The notes under the pieces were generated by a model, which saw only the letters and a list, made by a program, of their open reading frames with translations, ran no database searches and had not been told where the DNA came from. A program made the translations under genes and the position numbers. From Ascidia mentula (lineage: Eukaryota; Chordata; Ascidiacea; Phlebobranchia; Ascidiidae), in the NCBI GenBank assembly GCA_947561715.1, contig OX387200.1, positions 14,510,501 through 14,574,500 on the forward strand: a stretch of DNA of 64,000 nucleotides, in the 5' to 3' direction. This document shows positions 34,562 to 49,500 of the stretch, one piece after another. Each line of letters opens with the position of its first letter. The stretch's first letter is position 1.

Positions 34562-37500
34562 TTAAACCTGCAACAATATGGCAACCCCACCAACTGTCCA
34601 CTTTGCTGGCTTCTCCTTGGTCTTGAGGTTGAAGGTCCACACAAATGTGGGTCCACGCATCTTTGTCTTATACACGGGGCAGGCGTATATGTTGCGAGTT
34701 TCTTGCTTGTCGACGGGTATGGCCTGCAAGGATACGCGTGTATTTGACAAGGCGTCCGGTTGTGCGTACGTGACTAGACGAAATTGAAAAAAATACCTTG
34801 ATGAAAATGACAGGCACGGTCGGTGTAAGATCCTTGAGTATTCCTTCGGCAATCAGGGACGTTTGAGGGTCCCAACGCGCACCTTAAACCACAGAGACGT
34901 ATGTTTTACTACAGGCAGTTGCTTAATTAAAGCTATGTGACGCAGGCGCTTCATTACCTTCCATGTACAAGCTGTGTATGTAAGCACCCTCACGCGGAGA
35001 GCTGCTAAAGTCTTCTTTGTTCTTCTTTGTTACGTCACACTGAAGACACATCTTGTCAAGAGGCCACTCGTTTTTGCGGGCCATGGCCTACGAATAAAAC
35101 TGGTAAGACAAAGGCAAATCCATTGCAATAACGTTTGAAATAGTTTAGGGATAAATACCTGCATAATAGCAGTTAGGAAGCTCTGGGGGTTGAAAAAGCC
35201 ACCGAGCCACACGGCTGCCGGAAGCTGGAAGTCTGATGTCCAATTCTCAAGCTCTTTGATTCGCAAAAGCAAATCAACGTACCTATCAACAGGTTTAAGG
35301 AAGTTATCCAAGCAAGCCTTATTAAGGGAAGGAATGCATATTAAAGCGAATACATTTTTATTTAAACACGTACCATGCAGAAAGACCAGCCATAGAAGGA
35401 TAGGCTTTGGCAGTCCATGAATCGGGTACTTGGTCGAGGAACAGAGCGTTACCGAGTGCTTCCATAGCTGCTGTGATTGTCAACTCTCCTTTCAGTCCGA
35501 GATCGAGTGTCTTTAGTGAAGAGCTAAAATCAAGGGGTATATAAACCTTGTTACAAAGCCTTGTACCCCTGATTTCAAGTATTTCTTAAAAGAATATACC
35601 AAACTAAAGATGTATTATATGCGCAAAAGAGCCATAATAATCAATGAGAGCTGCAGACAGGGTGTATACCTAGTTTGGTACCCAACATATCGACGCTTGA
35701 CCGAAAGGTACCACAAAGTGGAAATCTGTGTGCCTGCTAGTCTACCAGCTAGCACAGTGCCACATCAACAGCTGCACTGATGAGACCTTACAGGTCGAAA
35801 CAGTGCGTGTATACACCCTGTCTGCAGCTCTCATTAAAGATGTATGTTTAAGAGTTTTACCTGCAACATGACCTATAGAAACATACATATCAACTATGCT
35901 TGGGAACTGACCGAATTTCATTGGTGAGTGTGTTCATGCGCTCGCACTCCTGGAATGCCACAACAACATACGGGGTTCTATCGGCCGGTTCAACTTTAGC
36001 GAAGAGCTCTGTCATGTTGAACGCCTCCGGTAACTTCTCCAAAATCTCATCCAAGGTCGTTTTGATCTAAAACCATTGTTGGTTAAATGACAGTAAATCA
36101 TTCAGGGTTTTTATTCAGATTCGACATCTAAGTTTATTTGGTTACAGAGTTTGGAAAATGCATTTTTTTAGTGAACTATAAAATACGCGTTAAAACGACT
36201 TAGCTGGATATAGCAGATCATTTAAGATAATCCAAACCTTTTCATCCCTGGTGGGACCGGATCCAGCGCCGGAGCTAGTGTCACGTGGCATTAGTTCGAG
36301 AATTGTGCGGAAGAGGTTGTCGGAAGTCGTTGTAAGGAAATCGATTTCAGCGTTTGGATGCAAGCCGTACAGGTAGGGACTTTCAGGTGGCAACACGTCG
36401 TCAATGTATTGGTGGTAACCTGTCAAGAAATTACGTTAATACAACAATTACGTATCGTAATACAAGCATCTACTTAAAAAAAACATATTGTTTTGATTCT
36501 GAGTGTTTCTGACATGCTACGCTGTAACCAGAGTGAAGCTATAAAATACATAAGAACATACAACAGTCCGTCCTGGGAATTGTCTGTTATGATACACCGT
36601 CACTTTTAGTGTCCTTACCATTGTAGTCGAGTACAGGCGGCAAGGGAAAGCCAGGAGCGAGGTACAGGACGCTGTCGAACATATCCTGGTTCATGAATTC
36701 CTTTAAGTAGGTTCTGCACAAATGTCTGTCCCAGTCGTCGGTGATGTGGCCTCCGTACATGATTTCACCGAACAAGTAACGAAGATCATCCCACGGAACC
36801 TAAATCAAATTCAAAATTCTTTTATTTTGCACTTAAGGTGTTTTTTTTAAATCCGCAGTTTCTCCAACATGGGTTTAACATTGCAGTCTTACCAGAAATG
36901 ACCGATTATATATTGCGTTTAAGACTAATTTGTCACAAACTTGAGGTAACATCGATTCAGCTACGTCGGTTAAAACTGATATTTCTGTTATCAAGTCTTT
37001 ACAAAACGCGCTTTTCAATACCGACCGAAAGTGATATCTGCACGTCCGGTTTACGTGATAAGTACAGGAAAACAAATCCATTTGTGTGTGATGGGGTAAG
37101 ATTTAAGAAAACACCGGCACGCACGATCAATAAAAACATCAAAAAAACATTTTTCGCCTCCCAACCTTCTGGTTTGCCTCCAGATAGTTGTAAAGTACGT
37201 TGACCGAGATTGTTAGATCACCAGTGTTGTACGGGTAGACGCGGTTCCAGCCTTGAGGGCCGAATTTGCGGCGTTCTGACACCACCGCGTGGAAGTAACA
37301 CAGGGAGAAGAGAATGCTCTTGAACTCAACCTCGCGAGCGCACATCTCCAATGTGTCCTGTGATATGTGGGGCTTTATTATATGTTCAGAAATAGCCACG
37401 TCTATACGTTACTCCAGTGTTCTGTTAACTTGGTGTCATCATTTAAATTTTTTGCTCTTGTTACAATTATCAATATATAAATTTCTTTTCAACGTTTTAA

Positions 37501-40500
37501 ATAAACGATACGGTATATCTATATTTAAAATCAAACCTGGCTAAAGTTGTCCAGGGCCTTGTGGACATTGGAGTGCATTCCAGTGGGCGGTTCGTTTGTG
37601 ATCTTGATGGAAGTTTCCAGAATACCCTGAGGAATGATGTGGCTGTCCGCGGTTGCAGCGGGTTCAGCGCTCATGAACACCCGGAAATCATCGTGGCTCC
37701 CAATGCTGTGCTTCTCCAGTTTGTTCTGAAGCGCCATCAACCATCGTGCCACCAAGTGAATGTTCTGCGCAACAAGTAAAATCAAAATAATAAAATACAC
37801 TGAATTTTATTGATACGCATTTAACAAGCACCGCTAAATATTAAGAAAGTGCATGTACGTGACGTAGTTTTAATACAACGTTTTAAAACACATTTCCACA
37901 TGTGCACAAGCTGAGAGTGTCAAACAAGCCTATTCTTGTAAACAGTGAATGTACGTACCTGCAGCACAACCCAGTGACCGTGCTCTGCTGCAGTGTCCAT
38001 AGCAGTTTCCGCCACGATCTCCTGACCCTGGCCGAGTGAAACGTTGTGAAACTTCTTGTTGTCCAAAGTGAATCCGAGTTTCTTGCCAAGTTTTTCTACG
38101 TCTTGCAGAGGGTCGACACCTGCGAAAGGACCACGTGTTAAGAATAGGGCGTGCGGTTATAGAAATTAGAATCCCCCTTGACACCGAAGGCTGGTATGGC
38201 ATAACTTCAGTTTTAGGCATAATTTTTATAGTCTGCAGAAATTGTTGCGATCCCTAATGCTGTAATTGTTGCTAACTTCCACTCGTTTTAACAAGACAGT
38301 TTCTCATCTAATTTTAACCAATCCTTTCCTACCCCGTTTTTGATTTAGGCATACAGAAGTTTACCAGACCAAAAAAACTAGCATGGAAACAAGTAGTTGA
38401 AGCAAATTACCTGGTACCTTCAGTTATTGTTTATGTATTTAAATGACTTTATTCTTAGTATTGTTTAAAACATTCAATATACGGATGCAACAAAATTAAA
38501 AATCGGACCAGCTTTACCCGTTTTAAAATCTCATACCTGGAGAGAGAATGAAGAAAGTTGGTGTTTGGGGTCCGGATTCCTCGAACGATTTCTCGAAGGG
38601 AATTCCCCTGGTTTCCACGAATTCCGATCCAAGTCTGTCCTCAACGAAATCTCTGCACGGCGTTTTGATTATTTGATTGTCGTAATAAAAAATTACTTGC
38701 TTTTACTGCGCGCGCAAACCACTTATTAAAGTGTTTTGGAAACTAAAGGAAACTGCTGAAACCATTTCCCACAAAAACATGCCACAGACCACTTCCCACA
38801 AAAACATGGTAAACGTAATTTACCACGAAGTGCGCGTCATTAAATGAATCATTTTTTTCCCGATTACTGGTAAGCAAAAACAACACAGATAATAAACTGC
38901 GCATTGGTTACCTGACGGCATAAGTCATCCTGTCAGCTCTCAGTGCTCTCATGATACAGAGTTTCTGCAACGCGTTCTTGTTTTTCCATTCCTGGGGAAG
39001 TTTCTCCTTCTCAGGGGCCTCGCTCTCAACCAATTTCTTCCAGCGTTTCGCCGATCCCTCGATATCGCGATCCAAGTTTCGGAATTCCTCCATTTCCGAA
39101 AGAAGCTGCAAGGTGGCAGTAGATCAAACACCTTTGCGTTGTTGGAATTTGACATTTTTTTGTTTTATTTTGTTTGTTTTTGCGATTTTGTTTGTCTGAG
39201 ACTGGTTCGCGTGAAGTTTTTTTCGACTACAACCGGATTCTTAACCATAACGCACATCTAAACAACTATCGAGAAAGTGCGTTCAATACAAGAACGCCAA
39301 GGTATCGCTATAAGGTGCTGGTAAAACAGAATAGATAAAATCGACAGAAAAGTGGTTTCACATTTTTTCCGGACTGGTAAGTTGCGTTTGATGGAAAGCG
39401 AGTCTTTCCATTTGGAAACCTGAGCATCACACTTACCTTCACTGATCCCCATGACTGGTTACTCAGAAAGTCAACTGGACTTGTTGCATTTAGTTGTGAC
39501 GGGAAACGAAGCAAGAAGTCAAGTTCGACTGGGTTGATTTGACGTTGCACAAGTAGAATCTGATAGAAATTAAGTAAAGATATTCGGAGTCAAAAACTTT
39601 GTGGCCTCAATCAGTTAAACTTAATGCGAAACATGAAGCATTAATGTATAAACGATCTGACAAATAATGTTTAAGTGAGCTGATAGAACCAATCGGATCT
39701 CATCAATATTTTTTTGCTGTACATTGTAAATACAACAGTTATTGTGGCAAACTTGAGCCCTTTGAATTGGAAGCATTGCATCGAAAGAAACACACTTTGT
39801 AACCACTATAACAGTACAACATGTCCCCACAATACAGGACTTCTATCGTTAAACTTAAAAAATAAAACTATAAATTTTGTTGCAAATGGGTTTGTAACTT
39901 TTCCGCCTACCTGGAAAGCGACTTGGGCGGTAAAGATGATCTTGTGCTTTTCGAAGAGTCCTCGTGATGTGTAGAGGAACACGGAGAATGTGATGGAATC
40001 GATGATATTCTTCACCCTCACTTTCAAGTTCTCGTCGGTTGTCGCCTTTTTCACCGCCTTTTCGAATACGATCTTGAAAGATTTTAGTGAAAACTGGTAC
40101 ATGGGATGGATCTTGTTCAGATCGTTCAGGATGAAGTACAGAAGGGATGCACGAGACGCAGCGGGTCTGTAGTGTTCACGGGCTTCGTTGATCTGCACTT
40201 CAGTTGTCTTCGCTTCTGCAACCTTCACCTCGACCTCAGCGGCTGTGGGAAATTGTAATTTAAAATAATTACATTGCCCAAACCACCTTCATAATGTATA
40301 TCTGTTTACACATACACATATCTGTTAGGAATACATGAAATGTTGGCGAACGTTTTAGGTTATACCAACAAATACAAATATGGGTTGTGGACATTTCTTT
40401 ACCTGTCCGTTTTGTGTTTTCCAGGTTTTCAACAAGAGCGGTGTCGCTGAGGAAATTTCCAGAAGCTGCAGAAAGTCGAGCGAGCAAATCGTCCTCCAGG

Positions 40501-43500
40501 CGTTTCAGTGTGATTTTAAAATCGTTTTGCTGCTTGGTGAGATCGAGCTATGATACACATGTCCATGTTAATGGCTGTGGCCTTTACTTTGCTTGTTTCA
40601 CAATCCCTTGATCTAAATTCCCCTTCAACGCAGTCAGTTAACAATTGTATCGCTTGATAAATTCACCTTCAATGCTTCCAAGTCTGGACGCTCCATTCCG
40701 ACTACGTCAGCCAACAACTGATCTTCCAAACCGTCACGTGTTACGGTAAAGTTGATGAGCGTGCATTGAGCCTGCATCTCGGGTTGGTAATGAGGGTTGG
40801 CAAGCTTGGTGTGAAGGATCAGTCGGAAAGACTGGTGATATTCACATTCCTTGTCACCGATCTTGATGTAGCTAAGAAGGAATGTAATGTTGCATGTTAG
40901 GTTATATGCTATTTCAGTGTTTTTGTCGAGTCACCATTATGGCTTTTATCAAGTGGTTGAAAACATGTTTAAGCAAAAACGAAAATCCTGTATATTTTTT
41001 GTTGTTGCTTATGCAACATGTGGACATTCTAAAACTGCTGTACCTTTTAAAACGTCTGTAGTTTCGATATTAATTAATACACACTTCGCAACACACATAA
41101 CGTAAGCCGATAGCACTCTGAAGTAAAGTCAAAGGTAACAAACATAGCAACTGATGCGGCCTCACAGGTTTTCTTGGCGGGAGAATTGACGTTTTAAGTC
41201 GCTTTTCGAGTGATAGATGGAAAGCTACAGATTAATGATGAGAAGTTGAACTAATTATCAACTTACCGGCCTTTCTTGATGGTTTCACGTCCAAGCAAAG
41301 GACCAAGCACAGGGTCGACCGACTCTTCAATGTTCTCGATAAGAACGGCATCGCCCACACCCAGCGCATTCTCAATTATATCCAGGTATCTAAAATTACA
41401 GTAAACTTGTCTTTCAAACCCTGAATTGAAATTCATTACTTTGAAAATTTCGAGCTTTCAGATGTTTCAAAGTTCATATCGCAACGACATGTTAAACAGC
41501 CATGCAATTTTTTTGATAGTTGTGACAAAGACCACTCCACTAGCAAGCCTAACTCACCCTCTTTGACCGATGCGAATGACCTTCAAGTCGGCGCCGTATT
41601 TGTTTTTAATCCACTTGATTCCCTGCAGCTGAGGATCGACCATGAGCGGCCAACGTTGGCAGTTGGTCTACAAAACATTTAAAATTTGGCAACATACGCT
41701 CAACTAGGTAAGATTCAGAGGTAAGGTTGTGACATACGAGAATGGTGGCGTTCTCGGTGGACATGCGATCGGAAGGAAGACCCTCGTTGTTCCAAGCAGC
41801 GATGTCCGCTTCATCCGTGAGTAGAGTCAGGAAGTCAAGTTCGTCTGTGATCGGCACTGGTGTCTGGATAGTGTAAACATTTTTTTGTCGATGTTTTGGC
41901 ATAATTTGTTGAATCTACGCCGGTGTAGCAGTGCTGGTTTGGTTATTCGGAAACTCAAAGCCGTTGCTTATACATATAACGACAGGTGTTTTATTATTGT
42001 AGCTGTACAGTATAACGTAATTTTAAAACTCCTGGCTGTTTAATTAACCATGGATTGGTAAGTTTCATTACAAAAACGGAAAAAAATATTTATAAACAAT
42101 AGTCAACGCGTCTAAATACTTACATTTATGCAAATAAAATTGAATTTTTTTGCGGAAAAAACAAACTTACAGGCAAAGATTTGAGAAATGGAATCCAGAG
42201 ATCGTCCATCAGTCGGAGTCTGTAGGGTTTGGTGAAATATCCGACATACGACACGAACGCTAAAGTAAACACATTGATTTTCAGGTTGTGATCATTATTA
42301 TTTCGGAAACTAAAGATTATTCTGACCGGAAGCAGGCTATACGTTTTGGTCCGCTGCGGTTTATATTGTCTTAAATGTGTTTAAAGTGCAAAAGTGATGT
42401 ATTTTTAATTTAAAAGTCATATGTGCTTAACCAAAGGATTGGATTACAACAGGCGTGGCTTATGAATGGTCTTGATAGGGCAATACTTTACTGGATGTGA
42501 GTATTGCTCCTAGATACTACATTGTCCAACGGTCACGGAGTACATCTAACGGAATTCACATATACAAGCAGGGGATACCTGTAATAACCAGCACGTTGCC
42601 GGTTAATTTCTTCTCTTGTTCCCGGAAGTTTTCGACCGATTGCGCCCAACGCACGTTTTCGCTCTTCAAACCTCCAACCAGTCTATTGTAACAAAAAAAA
42701 CGCGTAAAATGCAACGTTTTTTTATCAGTTGACAACCGGGACGAGTATATTTGATTATTTTCACGCACTAACGTGAAGAAGTTTGCAGGCGGTGCATTTA
42801 TTTATCAGCAAAATCTTTTAAAACAACGGTGATGGGTATTTTTTTAAATTGGGAACTCTGTTTGTAAAACAAACTGCTTTGAACCCCAAACAGACAAGAG
42901 CTACAAGGCAAAATTTACTTCAAAGCTTTAAAGATGTACACGTCGCAACAATACATCTAATGTTTATACTAACCGATTAGCGAGAGAAATAGTGAGTTGA
43001 GTAGCTTCTGCTTCTTGTTGGCATTTCAGTTTAGCTGCCGTGGCAGCTTCAAACTTAGAGGTAAGCTCAGCCAAGTTGGCGTTGAGAACCTGAATGCAAA
43101 CGAATCCGCTTTGATATAAAAAATAGACCTTTAACCAGTGAACGAGACACAATGTTTAAAAAGCGTTGATGTGGAGCACTGAAACAATTTTCAGTTTTCT
43201 TAAAATAACACGAATTTTAACAATTAGATTAAAATTAGGGAATTAAAAGAATATTCAGCAACATTTTTTCGCGAAAACATCTTTTTGGTCATAACTTTCA
43301 TTCCTAAGCATTAATAATAATCCCTTTATACCGATATCTTGTTCTTGATGACAGCGAGTTTTTCTTGGGCTGAGTTCAAGTCATTGGTCGCCTTTTCCAG
43401 GGCAAGACGTTTCGGTTCAACGTCGCAAAAGATCACGTAGAACCTGACGATGTTGATGACCCACGCGCAAAGACCAGCGGCAGCAAACGACTGGCAAAAA

Positions 43501-46500
43501 AACAATCGGTTTCAAGCAACAAATTCAAACCGGGCAAAGGGCATGACGTCACACCTTGTTGCGAATAAAGTCGGCATCGAATTCTGGGTTTTCAAGGAAA
43601 GGTTTGATTGCCTTCAGACAATTCTCGTGGATGTTTTCTTTGTCGTAGGTGATGAGGTCATTGAGGAACTGGTCAACCTACAAGGTGCGAAAAAGATGTG
43701 GTGTCAAATTGAATCAACGTCAAAACTATGTTTCACTCCATACTTAACTGTTGAAGAATCGCCAGTAAATAGTTTTAGCTTTAAAGAAGCATAAAAAGGA
43801 AACCGTTATTTTGCTGTAACAGCAGACACTTGGGGGATTAAATGTCATTCAAATAAGTGGAAGTGTGCAGCTTGTTCAATGACAAAAGAAATACAAAAAA
43901 AATTATCATCAAAAGAGACATAACACCACCTTTGCCATCATGATTTTTCCTGCTTTCCAGCTCTTGTCTTTCGGGACTTTTCCTCCAGGGGCCATGAGAG
44001 TCATGACGGCGGAAACAACGTTTACAACAGGTCCTGGTGGGGAGCCGAAAGACTTCAACTCGGTCAGGTTGTTCTACATTACAAGATGCTAATTGTAGAC
44101 TTTACAACTCTTTATACTTCACAGTTCGTCTCATTATCAAACAAAATACAGAAAAAAGTTGCACCAGTTTAAAGTTCCGCTTCTTGTTTTAAACAACGCC
44201 TGTGTTGGACCCAAACCGCTGATGTTACTTCATACAATACCTTATTGAGGGTGTCCAAAGCGCCCTGTGCGGCGATGAGGGCAGGTTCGGCCTTGGCAAG
44301 ATCAGCTTCACAATCTGCCTTTTTCTTGGACACTTCAATCTCAATTACAGTGACCTTCTCTTCCTCGATGTCTGCGATTGCTTTTTCCTTACTCACTTTT
44401 TCCGTTTCGACGCCAACAACCTGTAATCCACAACAATTTTCACGCCTGAAATAACCCGTGCAACGTCGAGGAAGACTTTAGTTGACACAAGACATACTTT
44501 AAGTTTGAAATTGTATCCCATTGATAATTTGAGACTTTCAGAAGCCCCCATTGATATTTTATCAATGTCATGGTTTATTTAACAGCAGTCAAGCTTAGCT
44601 GCTGGGTGCGCACATATTTTGTTCTTATGTTTTGACTCTCACTTGAATAAGCTTGTCAGCATCCTCGTTCTTTTGCTTCAGTTCCACTTCCTGTGCGGCA
44701 AGTTTTGCTTTCAGGTCATCGACCTGAAAAGAGACAAAATCAAGTGTAAACGATTGTATCCCTTTAATATAAAAGCAATGTTGCATAATCAACGCAGCTT
44801 CTATGACAAGCAGGGGGTGTTAAAGACAAGCGATCGGTTGGAACCTTAACAGTAATTCAGTTTTTTCACCAATTTTTCAAGTTATAGGTATTTTTAATTA
44901 CAATCTGGGTTCGCCGAGCGAATTTAATCCCGAAAACACAGACCTGTGAAGCCGTGCTCCTCAGCTTCTGAAGACCGTTTTCCAGCCGCTCAACGGAGGC
45001 TTGCAACTCGGCATTCTTGGCAGCGAGCAATGTTTCGTACAACTTGATTTGCTCCAGGAAACTCTTGGGTGTGGTGTAACTGTAACGCCTGCACAAGAAC
45101 GTTGTTCGTTTATTTGCTTGTCAGCAATGCACAAAGTGACAAAGGCTTTTTTTGCCTGGATTGTAAAGCAAATTTACAAATTGTCATTATAAAAAGTTTT
45201 TTTGTCGATAGTAATTTGTTGCGACGTTTTGGCTGCTGCCATCCACCATTCTTTATCGGGATTTACCTTGCAAAATGTATATACAACTAAAATTTAATAA
45301 AACGTTATCTAGTATTGCCGGAATAGTCTGTTTGCATTGTGAATACAACTGACCATGTCTGTAGCATATTACAAATTGTTGCCATTTATAGATAATATCT
45401 CAAATACACGTACCTTTCGTTAAGAAGATACTCCTTTGATAATTCGTTCACACTCAAATGGACATATGACATAAACTTGCTGATGGAATCCCTCTCTTCA
45501 TCCTGAAACGAAACAACATGTTTTTTTGTATGCTGGACATTCGGAATAATTAATTAAAAATAATTACGCAGTAAATTGACAAAAAAATTTAAATTTAAAA
45601 AACAGTCCTCTAGCTCCACCATACGAATGTAACATCCGTGTGGTGGAGCTAGAGAACTATTTTAAATAACATCCGTGTGGTGGAGCTAGAGGACTATTTT
45701 AAATAATATCCGTATGGTGGAGCTAGAGGACTGTTTTAAATAACATCCGTGTGGTGGAGCCAGAGGACTATAGTAAATAATATCCGTATGGTGGAGCTAG
45801 AGGACTGTTTTAAATAACATCAGTATGGTGGAGCTAGAGGACTGTTTTTAATCACACCCGTATGGTGTAGCTAGAGGACTGTTTTAAATCACACCCGTAT
45901 GGTGGAGCTAGAGGACTATTTTATATTACATCTGTGTTGAGTTAGTTAAATGACAAAATATAGGTTCACTGCATAGTTAGAAATCATGAGAAAATATAAC
46001 TGCTCAATTGTAAGTTAAAAACGTGATACTCACAGAAATGGTTTCAATTTCGCCGAGGAAACGCAAACTGACAGATTCCAAGGCATCCTTGGGCCACTCG
46101 TGGAACCAATCGATGGCAGTACAATTGACTACCCCAGGGAACTTTCGGGCACGCACACGCAGAGTGCTTCCCACGGGTGAAAAGCACAACGCCACCTAGA
46201 GGAAAATATATCTGTTTGATGTTTGCGACACAAATAAATAACAAAAATTGGAAACAAATATAAAATAAACTTTTGCATAAATATTGTTCAGGAGGCGCAT
46301 AAATAAAACCTATAACATCAAACGACAATTGTTGAGGACAAATTATTAGATCCTATATAGTAACGAAGTGCACCCCTCAGACGAATTGGGATTCAAACCT
46401 TTAGGTTTCTTCTGCACCGTTCAATGAAAAACTTCCAGCAAGTCTCACGGGTGTCGACCAAACCGGCTCCTTTTACTTCGTTCCGAACACCATTGATGAT

Positions 46501-49500
46501 ATTTTCGATTTCATCGTCCGGAAACAGGTCCGGGATTTCCCCAGTGGATAACATATCGTTCACCAACACCAGGAAGCGCTCGTCCGCCACCTACCGTCCA
46601 AAGTGTTTAGGCAATTTTCAGCAAAACTTATAATATGTAACACGAATTTTGTCGAAAAAATACTTGACCTGATTTTACACAAAAGACGTTTCAAAAGCAC
46701 CCAAGAAAATTACAAAGAAACTACGCTTGCCGGGAAAACCCTTCCACGCACAAATTGACATTTGAAATTAACTGAAAAAAGCTCACGAACCTGTGCATCT
46801 GTAAGCAGGAAGAGTACGCCAAGATTTTTGACTCCGGCTTTAACGAAGATTGCTCCCAGATCAATCTAAGTACAAGAGGAGTGCTAGTAGGCGCAATGCC
46901 AAACATTTAGAGTTACATCAAAAACTACGTACTTTGAGATCGGGGATTGCGTAACCTTTTCGCAGAGTGATTTGGAACACGTCTAAGTTGCTGATGTAAG
47001 CTGCCAATCTGGACAAACTCTGCTTGCCGGAACCACCAACGCCAACCAAGAGGGCGTAACCGCGAGGACTTTCGAAGATTCGGTTGATTCGACATCTACG
47101 TACAAGTAGTGCATTGTTTTGTGATGTGTTTCACTAAACTCGATAGTGAAACTAATTTCGTCCTTTTGACATTTCTTGTTCAGTAACAAACGCACAGAAA
47201 TGTGAAGATTAAGAATTAATTTTAATTTCTGCTCTGAAGCCCCAAAAAACAGTTTTCAACACCAATAACAGAAAATCATCGTTACGTCTTATTAAATGTA
47301 ATTTGATGACTATATTGCTTAATAAAACGCCTACAAATAATCAATACTAAAGTGATTTCACTTAGCCAAAACAAGCATGCTTGTCCTACTTACACATGAG
47401 CCATGGCGTCACCAAACAGAACCAGATTCATGACCGCATTCATTTCATTGTAGTTATCCAGCGCCTCAATTAGAAGACGGTTGAGAGTATCCCATGAGGG
47501 CACGGGGAAATATTTGGGCTCACCGATGCCAGTGGCAAAGTGACAGAATATATGCGGGTCCGGTTTCATTTGGTTTTCCGGAATGTCCTGCCGAACACAG
47601 AATGGCCTTTTATTTCATCTGCTGTTTTGCCTTACTAACAAATAACTGACAGATATTTAACCGTAGACAAGTTGCTTGAAAAACTACAAGTGTCTTTGCT
47701 GCAGTCATAATACAGGTACAATTACAAACAGTATTTTACATATATTTAACGCTATACAATACTGAATGTCGCGCGATGTCCACCAAAGACGGCACTAACG
47801 ATGACTGTAATTTGCTGTTCCAATGTTATTTATTGACAAATGTTCCAACTTACCTCAAAAAACTTTTTGGCGATGTCCATTGATATTTCGTCATAGTTGG
47901 ACATATCCTTCTCATCGACCAGTTTGTCCTTGTAGACACGACACGCCTCATGAAGCCACAACTTCGCCATGTCGCTCACAGTTTTCGTACATTCAGGTGT
48001 TGTGTAAAGGATGCCCTGCAAAGAACAAACCACCATCAATGACTGCAGTGCAATTTTTTTAAAACAAAACACAGATAAAGTGAACACGTGTCGAGTGTCG
48101 TAGAAAGTACAGACATACGGTTTGAGAACACATTAACTTGCGATTTCAATAGTATCACTCATTGTAAAAAAAATCTCCGATACAAGATACTTCTCAACAA
48201 GGCCTACATCAGTACCTTACATTGTATTAGTCTACGCACCTGGAAGATATTGGACAAGTCACGAAGGTTAAAGACGTAGTGGAACTTGATAGCGGTCGGC
48301 AGAAAGACTTGACTGATTCGCGCGTGAAGTGCCAGAGCAGCTTCGACTAGCGCCATGCTGTGCTTCTGTACAGTCATCGCAAACTTGTTGTTCTTCAGAT
48401 GCTGGTTGTAAATGCTGCTGTAGATCGTTTTCAGTGCCTCCTTGCCAGGGAAACTGAGCGCGAAAACGCAGAAGTGTCGCTGCGCAAATAGAAGATCATA
48501 TAGTGTTATACATTGCTGGAAACATATCAGTTGAATAAGTGAGGTCTAATATTTTCACTAATAGTTGATTGACAAAACTTATTGTTTGTATGTTATCGTT
48601 GTGCGCAGCAATAGTAGTATTTTTAAATTATCTTATCTGTCACCTGAAAAAAAAATCAAATTAAAAAAAAATATAGTTTTGCACGCTAAGTTGCTACGCA
48701 CATAAATAACAACTGTGATGCATAAAATGTATATACACCGATAAAACCCTGAGGGTTACGGAGTCATAAATTAACAGATGGGTCGAACAAAAAACATGTA
48801 AATACAATAAAGTTGCGCAGTGAAGATTGTACGAGGTGCGTGACATTTATCAATTACATTTCTCATTCTTTTAGTCAAGTTTGTTTGCAAAAACGTCACC
48901 TGTAGCCTAGAGCTGATAGTGAAAGATCCTGAAGTTGGATTCATGCAAGCCACGTACTGGACGTTATGAATTTCCTTCAAAGACAATTTTTGACGATCGT
49001 ACCTGTGTTAAAACATAGCAAATTTTACATTTTGTACAGCTATGTGGAATAGATATAACACAAATGTATGGTATGTTGCTTTTTGTAAGTTCAAAAAGAC
49101 ACTTACCAATGCTTGTAATCCATGTGCTGTCGAATGAGGGTGTGAGGTTGAACCGTTCCGTATTTGTCGACTTCCGGCATGTTGATGTCGTCGATGAAGT
49201 AAATTAGTTTCTTCGTTCCTGGAGGTCCGTAGTTTCTTCCGGCTTTCTTCTCAAGCGGTTTTTCCAGCACAGCTGAGATAATTTGCAAAATATATCCATA
49301 CAGGTTTTAACATTCATTTAAATTTGAAGCAATAAAAACAGCACCTGAAGTAAAATAGACACTGAGAAACGTAACGCAGCAAAAAAATTAAGTTTTTTAA
49401 ATCACATTAAACATCTGCTTAACTATTATTACATTACTAAAAATTTGCAATAAACAGAAAAAAATCAAGTGACAACGGAGAGCTTACTTTGCAACATCTG

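Noticed and set aside
45601-45930. A CRISPR-like array
   Set aside because: The 37-base units abut without unique spacers and lie in an animal intron, so this is a minisatellite.
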